Shown here: positions 10,855 through 20,489 of the stretch, in pieces | How positions within the stretch are numbered: position 1 is the stretch's first letter | Layout: each line of letters begins with the position of its first letter | Translations under genes and position numbers: made by a program | Notes under the pieces: model-generated | What the model was told of the DNA's origin: nothing | Databases searched by the model: none | The model's input: only the letters and a program-made list of their open reading frames with translations | Assembly: GCF_035046485.1 (NCBI RefSeq) | Contig: NC_085138.1 | Span: forward strand, 327,666,129 to 327,730,128 | Length of the DNA: 64,000 nucleotides | Origin: Aedes albopictus | Lineage: Eukaryota > Arthropoda > Insecta > Diptera > Culicidae | Direction of reading: 5' to 3'

Positions 10855-11568
10855 TTCAGATGCGGTACAAGAGGTGGTCCAGGGGTTCGGAGTCGGCTTC
10901 GTAGGTCATACCGGTGCCCTGCCTTCGAGATCGACCCTTACAGCGATTAAGTGGCCGCGGAGAGGAACTCCCGGTAGCGGTGCTGTCGTGGCGTCGGTCT
11001 ACTGGGTTGGATCCGAGCCCGTGGTTGGAAAGGGGTCCCCGGCAAGGGTCGGGGCAGGTGGAGACCCTGCTGTCTGCAACCTTAAGAGTCTGGTGCATCT
11101 GATAAGGCCTGAAGGGTGGTGATACCTTTCCTTTGCGGGCAGGTCAGATCGGGTTGCACCTGGGCATCAGTTCTTGATGTCTGCTAAGCAGTTGGGCGCG
11201 GGCGGGGTTGACCCTGCCCGCCTTCCGAGGACAAAGGGAGTGGTAAGGACCACTCGGGAAACTGGCTACGCGCCAGCATGCTACCGTGATGGACTCTCCA
11301 AAGCGAGTCATCGATGTTCGTTGCTGCAGTCTACGCAGCTAACCCTGAGGGTGCGATGTGCACTAGCCCCTCTCTGAAGCAATGCCTTCTTGGTGGTTTC
11401 GGAGAGATGAAGGGTTTGGCGACCATAGGAATGTGTTTAGTGGGTCGAGGAGAAAGTAGTCCTGGCTTTTACTTTTGTTGTAGAAGACGGCCTCAATCCT
11501 ACACTACCCCAACCTTCCTGTTAGGGTGTCAGTTGAGCAGATTTTAACCCTATATGGTTTAGAAAAAT

Positions 11569-12692
11569 AAGGTTGAACATTCCCAAAAAACGCAATTTTC
11601 TTCCTGTGACCTATGTGGAGATGCAGAGGTAAAACGCTTTTCTTACATTTGCAGAACTGAGCCTTTCTTGATTGAAGAATTTCACCTTGCCATCCCCTAC
11701 ACACCGATATAAATCTCGTCCCTGCATGGCTGCCCTCCTGGTTGGGTGCCACCAATCAACGAGCCTGGAAGGATGTTTTTGTTGATGATGATGTTGATTG
11801 CAATGACGACGACAACAACGACGATGATACCGATCTGGGACGATGAAAAAAGAAGCGACCGAACAACAATGCGCCCGGACCAGCCAGTGTCAGTGTGGTG
11901 AGAGAATGTCCCACTTGTTTCCGATTTACAGCAACGAGTGAAGCCTGGGAAACTGTGGTGGTTGTGGGTACGAAAGAACGAAACAGAAACAAAGAAACAA
12001 TTTCCAGAAAATAATAAGCCTTTGATTTAATAAAACATAAATAAAAGCTGGGAAGATACATTTGGTACCTACCGGCTCGTGTTGTGTCGTCGGGAGAAAG
12101 AGCATAGAGAAAGATGTACGAGAATGCACACACATGTGTCCTGCCTGGCGATTCTCCCTGGAACAAGGGCGCGGGCGGTGGGGGTGGAGCCGAGGAGACA
12201 TATTTGAACATGTGTAGGCAAACATTTTAACATGTGAGTACAAGTGCCAGACTGGAACAAGCTCGAACCGAACCGACCGGCAAAACCGATTGGCCCCGTC
12301 CTGGTGTGGGGATAAAATGGAAAATGGAAAGGCTTCTTGTACGTCTCATGGCTTGTCCCAGAAAAATGGATCAACACGCTACCGGACTGCTTCGGGCTGG
12401 TCAGCTGGATCATGTGCAACAAAATGTGTTGTTAAAATGTGATTTGAATCGAGATATGGACCAGTTCAATGAAGGATTTGTAACGAAACCTACAATGTAT
12501 TTTTAAATTCTGAGAGGATCTTGGATAACACCTTACCACAATGTTCGCGAAGCAAACAAACTCACTGAATCACTTGTTGATTTTGACGTTCAAGTGGTGC
12601 AGCGTCAGTACCATACACTGTTGAAGACAGATAGTTTTGATAGTTATTCTACTTTTTTTCATGCAGTCATTTACGTTAAACAAAGTGCCATG
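11569..12692. other. Unassigned, apparently single-copy DNA
   Basis: No TE end or recognisable protein is seen. There is a GAC/GAT-rich stretch at about 11783-11830. Open frames on the minus strand at 11756-12211 and nearby overlap each other and show no domain, so I treat them as chance. Confidence 0.35.
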
Positions 12693-12983
12693 TAAGGGGC
12701 CAAAGGGCCCATATAGCCGAGGCGGTAAACGCACGGGTATTCAGCATGACCATGCTGAGGGTGACGGGTTCGATTCCCGGTCGGTCCAGGATCTTTTCGT
12801 TAAGAAAATTTCCTTGACTTCCTTGGGCATAGAGTATCTTCGTGCCTGCCACACGATATACACATGCAAAATGGTCATTGGCAGAGGAAGCTCTCAGTTA
12901 ATAACTGTGGAAGTGCTCATAGAACACTAAGCTGAGAAGCAGGCTTTGTCCCAGTGAGGACGTTACGCCAAGAAGAGGAGAGG
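12693..12983 (+). mobile_element. Feilai: Feilai SINE, near full length
   Basis: The body begins GGGCCCATATAGCCGAGGCG at 12705 with an A box (TAGCCGAGGCGG) and a B box (GGTTCGATTCCCGG, about 12768-12781). The non-tRNA region contains the stretches GGGCATAGAGTATCTTCGTG and TTAATAACTGTGGAAGTGCT, and the tail is AAGAAGAGGAGAGG. This matches what I remember of the Ae. aegypti Feilai family. An 11-bp duplication, AAAGTGCCATG, flanks it at 12682-12692 and 12984-12994, so the insertion is complete. The 12 bases between the left duplication and the canonical start (TAAGGGGCCAAA) are either a 5' extension or an untemplated addition. Confidence 0.9.
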
Positions 12984-12994
12984 AAAGTGCCATG

Positions 12995-14712
12995 ATATAT
13001 CAGAAATTTGAAAATAGTTGCCGAAAAGTGCATTTCGAAAGATAGTCAACTGGCAAACATTCCGTTTAATATTTCAATGAAACATAAATTATCGTCAAAA
13101 GTTAATCAACTTCAACTTCTTTAAGTTAAAATCACTTGCTGCTCCATCTTCCATACACGCTGAAAATGTAAAATCAACTGCACTTTTATCGTATGTATCA
13201 CGTTGTTTTCACTGATAACATTCACAGCACATAATCTCGCTCGGAACGAAAATGTTTGAACATCTAATGGAGCATCCCATTGGCACCGTACATACATTTA
13301 TACCCAACGTCTGTTCTCCGCATTAGGTTAGATAAACGCTCTTCCAAAGGCAACCATGGTTTAAGAAACGTTTATCGAGCCTTAACATTTTATTATTCTT
13401 CTACAGAATCCATCGTTGCTGTCTCAGTTGTTGTTGTTGTTGTTGCTTCGGTTCACTAGGGAACCGCCCCCTTCGGAGTTACCCCGTCCGCCCTCCGGTT
13501 GTCATCGTCAGAGAAAACAACAAAACATTATTGATTAGGTTTATTATCCTTTCGCAACCTCAGCCTCCGCCAGCACCGCACCGGTGCGGTATTCGACTAA
13601 ACAGGGGGAGTTGTAGGCTACTACCAACAGCCCTCCTAAACCGGCACGTGGCGCGCGGGTGGAATATTATTATTATTTTATTGCTTTTGTACCGAGACGA
13701 AGGAAGGATGAAGATGCTCCAATCTTTTCTTGGATCTGATGCTGCTCTGTTGGCTACCAAGAGGAAGGGGGGTTTCCACTTGCTTCGGAGTGGGAGAATT
13801 TCTCACGCTTGTCGTCTCCTACAAAATGAAGGATAACGTTGTATGTACTGTAAAGAAGGATCTGATGTGCGAATCTTTTGATTTCAGAACACATGTTACA
13901 TTAAAAACACTTATGATACAATGCCAATGTTTTACACTACAAATCAATCTAAATAACACACAAACAATACTTTTATTGCGACAGTACAGGAAATGTACGT
14001 TTTACAATTAGCTTTTATTAGTGTAGAAACGATTGTAGTGGTGATTGCTTTATTGACAAGCACACATTCTCGAGGTATCACACGTGCGTTTACCATTCTA
14101 TTTTTATGAAAAAAAAAATGCCTTCACATGGTTTGGTTATCTGGATAGAAAGTCCCTTATCAAAGCAAGGTTCCTGGGCTAAAGGACTTTGAGCATAGTA
14201 TGCGTATACCATTTTGCATTATCAAAACGATGATAGTTCAGCTACGTCTTCAGCCAAAAATGTCGTATGAAAAATGTTATCCGTCTTTCTAGTATGAATC
14301 GTCACCTTTTGGGTATTTTTACTTAAGAAAAGTCCAGAAATCATCCCATGATCCTGGACCGTAAAAAGTAATTGAAATTTACTTCAACGTGGCCTATCTT
14401 TAGCGAAAGAGATACCACAGAAGAATATTGAAGAGCATTAATGGTTAAGAACGGCCTTTCAAATGAGCCCAGAACCCATCTGGTCCCATTTTTCTCATAC
14501 AATTCCAGCCCAATTTCCGACGACCCGGTAAATTCACGAGTGCCCTGTCGCAGTGCTCCCTTTATCGGTGGGATTTGCGGATCGTCAATAAATCAAATTA
14601 ATCGGTGCCAACCGGTCGTCGTCGTCGTCGTCACGCGTTTGGGTCATTCACGGCGACAACAACAACAACAACGGCGCGGTTTCAATTTTGTTTGGCAACC
14701 GTTCAGGAGTAA
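12995..14712. other. Unassigned, apparently single-copy DNA with short microsatellites
   Basis: No TE terminus or gene was recognised. Simple repeats are TTG repeats (about 13428-13446), GTC repeats (about 14608-14632) and CAA repeats (about 14656-14673). The repeats and GC-richer segments around 13440-13640 resemble host non-coding DNA. Confidence 0.35.
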
Positions 14713-14720
14713 GGTTTACC

Positions 14721-15122
14721 CAGGCCCCTGACACGGCCTATATCAATGCATTGGAATCATGGTAGACAGGATGTCCTGGGCGCTAATAAATAGCGCCCAC
14801 TGTCAAATGCGAAAACATCAACAATTTTTTGTTTAACGTTTATTTTGGTTTGTTGATCAGTTTTTGGAATCATTTTTTCCACCGCTTATGATCACAAATC
14901 ACTTCAAACTCGCTTTAATATTAATGTACGGTAAGAGGAGTATGCGATTAGTTGAATAAAGCAACCCAACAAACACGCATTGTGAATGTGATTTCGTGTG
15001 TGGCTCACAACATCAAACAAAAGCTGCGTTTGTTGATAACACGCTTGTTTCAATTTGCACGAATATGAGTATAAGGCAGTTAGATGTTGGCTACGATAAA
15101 TTTCATTGATGCCAGGGGCCTG
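14721..15122. mobile_element. 402-bp hAT-like MITE with 8-bp target duplication
   Basis: Terminal inverted repeats are CAGGCCCCTGACA on the left and CAGGCCCCTGGCA read inward from the right. An 8-bp direct repeat, GGTTTACC, flanks both sides (14713-14720 and 15123-15130). The CAG start and 8-bp duplication are hallmarks of the hAT superfamily. The interior is AT-rich with no transposase frame. Confidence 0.85.
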
Positions 15123-15130
15123 GGTTTACC

Positions 15131-16675
15131 ACTCCGCAATATTTTTCCTATGATGGGTACTTTTTTTTTTTTGAAAAATATGTCCACACCACAACAGCTG
15201 TGTTCAGCGTCTAACTGGGTATCGTTGGTCCCCAGAACATCATAGCCATTTGCGATGTCACCACACTGTGGACGCGCGTACGCCGGCATCAGCTGTCCCT
15301 TGGAAAAACAGAATACTTGTGTGTACCCGATTTTCATGAATAAATAAAATCGCTATTATACTCGATTACTCACCGAGCGAGAGCGGCGATTATCGTTGAG
15401 GTTTTTAGCGGTGGAGCGATGGCCCAGGTGGACACTTGCTCATCGTGCCACCCCTGCTGGATGTTCCCATAACGCCATAACGGTCCTCTTTGTACACGCT
15501 TCAAGCACGTAGCAACGTTCTATGACAGTTTTTTCTTCTGTGGACGGATTTGAAAAATAAGCCGACCCAACGTATGAAGATCAATCACAGCACCAACGAA
15601 GTCACGATTTGATGCTTTCATTTAGTACGGTGACCATTGGCGTAGTCAAGAAAGTTTAATGTGCCAGGACTACTTGACGAAGACCTCCGCATATCATTCC
15701 GATCAACGTTTTCCTATGCTTCAGCAACCATTGTTTACTTCTTTACATGCGCTAATTTCCGTCACATCAGACGGAAAATAGCCAGTCATTACAGATATTC
15801 TGAATTACCTTTGCCAATGCCTCATCAGATGGAAACAAAAAGATGTACACTATCGATATCCAGCCTCTTTAGCACTGGAAATCAAATAATTACCCTAAAT
15901 TTCACGTTTCAATTTCACTTCACTAAGAGTTGACATTTTTTCTCGTTTTGCGTACGACGAAGGCAACCAAAGCAGTCAAATTGTTCTTCATCATCGTTCA
16001 ATTTCCATTTCGACAGATTCACTTGTTGAACCAACTTCCAATTCACAACCCACACAAGCTCAGTGGCACTTCAAAGTTGGGTTTCACTGCTGCCGAGTGC
16101 AGCAAATACAGCAAATAATTAAATAAATCCTTTTTTTCCGTTGGTAAAATGTAAACAAACAAGTTGTCTTCGTCCTGGGGAGGATGCAAGCAAATGTGTG
16201 CGTGGATTTTCTATGCATGCGAAGCATCGTGTGTCATAACCACAGAGAGAGATTTCTTTGCTGCGCTGTGATGGCGTTATTGTAAAGCTACATCCATCTC
16301 AATTCAAAACTTTCTGCTCAATTGTACTTTGAACGCATGATTTGATCTGGATTGCGAAGAATTTGACCGACTTTTCAAATGAACACCTACGGTCCAATCA
16401 TATTTTTTGACCATCCTTTGTACCATAGTGTCACATGGTGTGCCGGGAATTAAATTTAGGTTGTGCTCAAAATAGACGTGAACTAGACGGAAACGGAATT
16501 CGAAGGAGAATCATCCAATCTTATTATTTTAAAGAAATGTTAGTTCTTTTAAAACATCTCTCACATGGTATAGAAGTTATTTTATAAATTAGTAATTGAT
16601 ATCAAATTGACCATGAGGCGATAGACGGAAATTAGATAGAAAACTTACTGCTCTGTGGTGAAGAATTTTCCAATA
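15131..16675. other. Unassigned DNA
   Basis: Open frames at 15661-15933 and 15930-16118 have no recognisable domain and are AT-rich, so they are probably chance. A T10 run is at about 15161-15171. No element boundary could be supported. Confidence 0.35.
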
Positions 16676-16990
16676 ACTTAAGATGAAGATCATATGAGAA
16701 TATGGTATATGGAAAACATTTGCGGCTAGATCAGTTCTGCAAGAAAGTCACGGAAAAATCTCTATTTTTAGAATATTGAAGGTAAATGATACGGACTTTC
16801 TTCGAAAAATGCCAATGATATTCACGGTGATTATCATTCAAAGGAAGTCAGTGACATTTACCTAAAATATTCGAAAAATAGCGGTTTTTCCGTGACTTTC
16901 TTGCAGAACTGGTCTAGCCGTACAAGTTTTTTATATACCATGTTCTCAGGTTCAGCTTCTAAAACGAGCTGTAGGTGGTTGAATGTTGAT
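16676..16990. mobile_element. Palindromic fold-back MITE
   Basis: The left arm (about 16690-16790) contains AGTTCTGCAAGAAAGTCACG, and the right arm (about 16855-16970) contains its exact reverse complement at about 16901-16920. The arms are about 100 bp each at roughly 85% identity, separated by about 60 bp. The outer limits fade gradually and no target duplication could be settled. There is no coding potential. Confidence 0.7.
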
Positions 16991-17012
16991 ATGACGAAAT
17001 GAAATTTTCAGC

Positions 17013-17220
17013 ATTGGTGAAGATATGACGAAGCCTCACATAAAATTTTCAAGTGCACAAATCTAAAGAACCGGTTGTCAGATTGCGCTGAAAACTTGAT
17101 CGATTGGTCACCACCATCGGGCAACCAATCGATCAACTTTTCAGCTCAAGCCAACATCCGGTTCTTCAGATTTGTGCTTTTGAAAATTTGTGGAGTGGCT
17201 TCGTCATATCTTCACCTTAA
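17013..17220. repeat. About 205-bp near-continuous hairpin
   Basis: The segment starting GGTGAAGATATGACGAAGCC at 17016 is followed by its reverse complement ending at 17216. The arms are about 93 bp, roughly 85% matched, with a loop of about 15 bp (ACCACCATCGGGCA region). It is probably a miniature fold-back element. A transcript through it would form a long hairpin. Confidence 0.7.
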
Positions 17221-17617
17221 TGGACATCGGTACCACATAGACATTCTTATGGATGTAAGAATCACGGAGTGTTAAATTCAAATCTAGTGTTAGACTCGAT
17301 TTTTTAAACTTCAAGCAGATTCCTGGAATTGATCATTTGATTTTCAGGGATTGCATTGTCAATTTTTCCATACTTATTTCAGTAGTTTAACCAGAAGTTG
17401 AAAAAGGAGTTTCTTCAGGATTTTCATTACACAGATAAAAATAATGATATTTACACGTAATGTAAACTTAATTTTAGTCATGTAAACTTAATGTTATGAT
17501 GGTTTACATGACATATCATGTAAATTTGTGTTATTTGTTCTGTAAATACTCAGAGTCATGTTGAATTACATGACATATAATGGAAGTTTACACGATATTT
17601 TATGACTTTTGATTGTG

Positions 17618-17835
17618 CGATATTTGCCAGAAAACCGTTCGCCAGAAAACCATTCGCCAGAATGACAAACGCCAGAAAACCATTTGCCAGAATGTACCAT
17701 TTGCCAGAATACTATTTGCCCGAAAGTACCATTTGCCAGAATGTACCAATCCCCAGAATTTAATATTAAATATTAAATTCTGGGGATTGGTACATTCTGG
17801 CAAATGGTACTTTCGGGCAAATAGAAATTTTCTCC
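17618..17835. repeat. Left subrepeat array of the foldback-like element
   Basis: At least seven tandem units of the type GCCAGAA(AAC or TGTAC)CATTT run from about 17629 to 17760. They are followed by a perfect palindrome centred near 17767 (TTTAATATTAAATATTAAA) that returns the last units in reverse. The units alternate short and long forms. Confidence 0.75.
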
Positions 17836-18404
17836 ATTTTCTAAGAATTAATTTCAGTCCATTAACATAAAAAGTGTCGTCAGTTTCAATCTTTTACAAT
17901 ACATAATTTGATATGTTCACTGCTAGGATGATCTCTTGGTTTGTTTCGATAAAGGACGACTAGGGCTAGAACAACGAAAACAACTGGAAATGATTCACCG
18001 ATAGTTATTAAGCAAAGAGAAATCGATCATTACAGATACGCCTGTATAATACTAAGCGCGAGACTTCGATGTAACTAGGCTATGAGCCATTTTACGAGTC
18101 GTTTTGGATCAGCTGATCACTCATTTCATGAATGAAAATTTGATAGGAGGTCGCGTCCAAGCCCGTGAGTGTGAATATCAATATCAACACTGTTGTCGTT
18201 CCGTAAAATAGACTAGATATAGAAGTGCATAGGTCTACAAACATCTGGTATGGTGAAAATACAGCTGACCGAAGTACATTAGGCCGATTGGTCAATGGAT
18301 AGAATGGTGATCACGAATCGCTATTCAGTGATTATGGAACAGAAATCGGGACGGTTTCTTAAATTTGTTCGGTTTTCCAATAACTAGCTGATACTTCTTC
18401 AATA

Positions 18405-18965
18405 TTAATTCCGTATTGTTTTACCGCAATCAACAATTAATGTCAAAATCTAGTCTTACTAACTAAGAAGAACAGCCTATGTTTAAAAGAAGGCAAAATT
18501 CACTAGTTGAACATCAACGGCTTCGAAGCAAAAACTATTTTTCTACAACTAAACTATTCTCTCCCCAAGTAACCATGGCCTTTTTGCGTGCAGATATACG
18601 ATGTATTTAGAGCAATCATTACTTTACAAGCAACTTTAAGGTTGATTTGAAGTGGATATGGTCAATTATAGAATCAAATTAATATTACACTGGTATAATC
18701 TTAGTTCAGTCGCATAATTGCCGTTTCCACTTTAAATCAACCTTAAATGTTCATGTAAAGTAATGATTGTTATAAATATATAAATACACCGTATATCTGC
18801 ATGTAACAAGGCTTCAGCACCGTGGTTACTATTGAACTAGTCAAATAGTGAATTTTTCCTTCTTCTAAACACAGGCTGTTCTTTCTAGTTTCATTGTAAG
18901 ACTAGTTTTTGGCATAAATTGTTGATTATGTTAGAACCATAAAGCAATATTGGTATTGCGGGACT
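18405..18965. repeat. About 560-bp palindrome nested in the foldback-like element
   Basis: The left arm carries AAGAACAGCCTATGTTTAAA at 18470-18489 and the right arm its imperfect reverse complement (TTCTAAACACAGGCTGTTCTT, about 18873-18893). Inner blocks also pair, for example CAAGTAACCATGG with the complement of CACGGTGGTTACT, and AATCATTACTTTAC with GTAAAGTAATGATT. Degenerate copies of the AAGAACAGCCTATG motif recur at about 19308 and 19718 and, reversed, at about 19970-19995. Confidence 0.65.
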
Positions 18966-20204
18966 AATAGTTTAATTATTGAAAAAAAATAACAGATCTT
19001 AAACCCGTATATTGTTCCTATATTTAAAAAAGGAAAGATTCATGGTGAAAATACAGTAGCTCCAACTTCAACAGTTATTTTAACAGCTTAAAAGGGGAAA
19101 ACGAAAAAAAAATATGGCCATTCGGCACTTTTTGACCAAATGACATTCGACCCAACGGCCTTCAGTCGAATGCCCTAACACCATTGATATTAAGATTCTA
19201 CAACAGTAACCGAAGCGCCATTAGCCAAGCTCGCATGTTACAATTACCGTGATAAGGAAATATAATTGTTAGAAATGGCGCAAATAAACTAAGAAGTTCA
19301 TCCAGAAAGAACAACAGATGATTAAAAGAAGGAAAAAACTCTGCTGGAATTATTAGAATTAATTTCCTCAAGATTAAACTTTTTATAGCATTTGATCAAA
19401 TGATATTCGTCCTAATGGTAATGGCTTTCGGGCAGTGACAGTTAGGCAAATGGTATAGGTAAAACCGTCACTTGAGTTATTATTTCTGTGTATTTTACTC
19501 GTTGTTTCCAATAGGTTTTTGTTTATGGTATTCGGTTGATTTAAGTGTGTGATCAACAATTCCGGGTTATTTTGCTGTTTGGCACAAAACTTATGATTTA
19601 AAGAGATCTTGTTATTGTTATTGTCAAAAATAAGCTTGAAAAATTACTTTCAATTGAATGCAGGGAATCTTTGAAAAATATAAGTAAAACCAAAAATTTC
19701 ATATCAGTAAAAGCTGGGAAGAACATCCTATGTGTTGAAGAAAGGAAAATCTTTAATGAGTATTGATCAAATTCCGTCAAAATAATATTTGATCAATTGG
19801 ATCCACATCATGATCAACTTGTCCACAAGACAAATTTGCGGAAATGTTCTAATTGAAAAAATAAGCTGCTGTGCGCAATGAAATATTTGAATAACATCGA
19901 TGATTTAAGTGAAGTTTGAAAGGTTTAAGTTCACATCATTTTTTTGTTTCACAGTGATTTGCCCTTCTTCAAACTATAGGCTTTTCTTTAAAAGTTACTC
20001 TAAAATCATTTCTTGTTTGCTCTTTACATCAGTTCCAGTAATTTATTAACCTTTCGCATATAATAAATTTGAACAAAAATTAAATTCTACATTTTTACAA
20101 TCGTTATTGTGGGCTAATCGATCCCAAACAAATAATAAACACGATTTATGTTTCAATAAGAATTTTTTAAATTATCATTAGATTGGGAACACTTCTGGAT
20201 TGAG

Positions 20205-20385
20205 AACTATGGAAAATTTCTGGGAAATGGTACTTTCTGGGGAATGGTACATTCTGGCAAATGGTTTTCTGGGAAATGGTTCTTTCTGGCAAACGGTTTT
20301 CTGGGAAATGGTATTTTCTGGCAAATGTCTTTCTGGCCAATGGCATTCTGGCGAATGGTTTTCTGGCAAATATCGCACAATCATG
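20205..20385. repeat. Right subrepeat array of the foldback-like element
   Basis: Units such as TTCTGGCAAATGGTTTTCTG and TTCTGGGAAATGG are repeated about ten times. These are the reverse complement of the left array, and the segment ends with GGCAAATATCGCACAATCATGAC, the mirror of the left GATTGTGCGATATTTGCC. Open frames here on both strands are repeat products, not genes. Confidence 0.75.
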
Positions 20386-20489
20386 ACTTTTACATGATAT
20401 GTCATGTAAACTTCTGTGAACTCCCACGCTCTAATCATGTGCATCATATGTCACAGAATTTTACACTCTTTTTTCGATCTGTGTAGGTT

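Larger units (their letters stand above)
7381..11568 (+). mobile_element. R1-clade non-LTR retrotransposon, copy A (decayed)
   Basis: The element runs from within ORF1 (homology to copy D begins at about 7385) through ORF2 to a 3' UTR that ends near GGTTTAGAAAAA at about 11558-11569. It matches copy B on the minus strand (39608-43601) over ORF2 and the 3' UTR. Compared with B it carries a deletion of about 370 bp at 8372 (end of ORF1 and start of ORF2), one of about 160 bp at about 8780, and smaller lesions near 9620. The copy is 5'-truncated and defective. No target duplication could be identified. Confidence 0.85.
17430..20483. mobile_element. 3,054-bp foldback-like element with subrepeat-rich inverted ends
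   Basis: The termini are CACAGATAAAAATAATGATA on the left and CACAGATCGAAAAAAGAGTG read inward from the right, each flanked by TA (17428-17429 and 20484-20485). Inside both ends lie matching segments with the block TTGTGCGATATTTGCCAG, followed by arrays of 15-17-bp units (CCAGAAAACCATTTG and CCAGAATGTACCATTTG) in opposite orientation. The central 2.3 kb is AT-rich, has no transposase frame and contains nested palindromes. Inverted ends built from short tandem units are the hallmark of foldback-type elements. The superfamily is not settled, because a TA duplication suggests Tc1/mariner rather than the 8-9 bp of classical FB. Confidence 0.65.
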
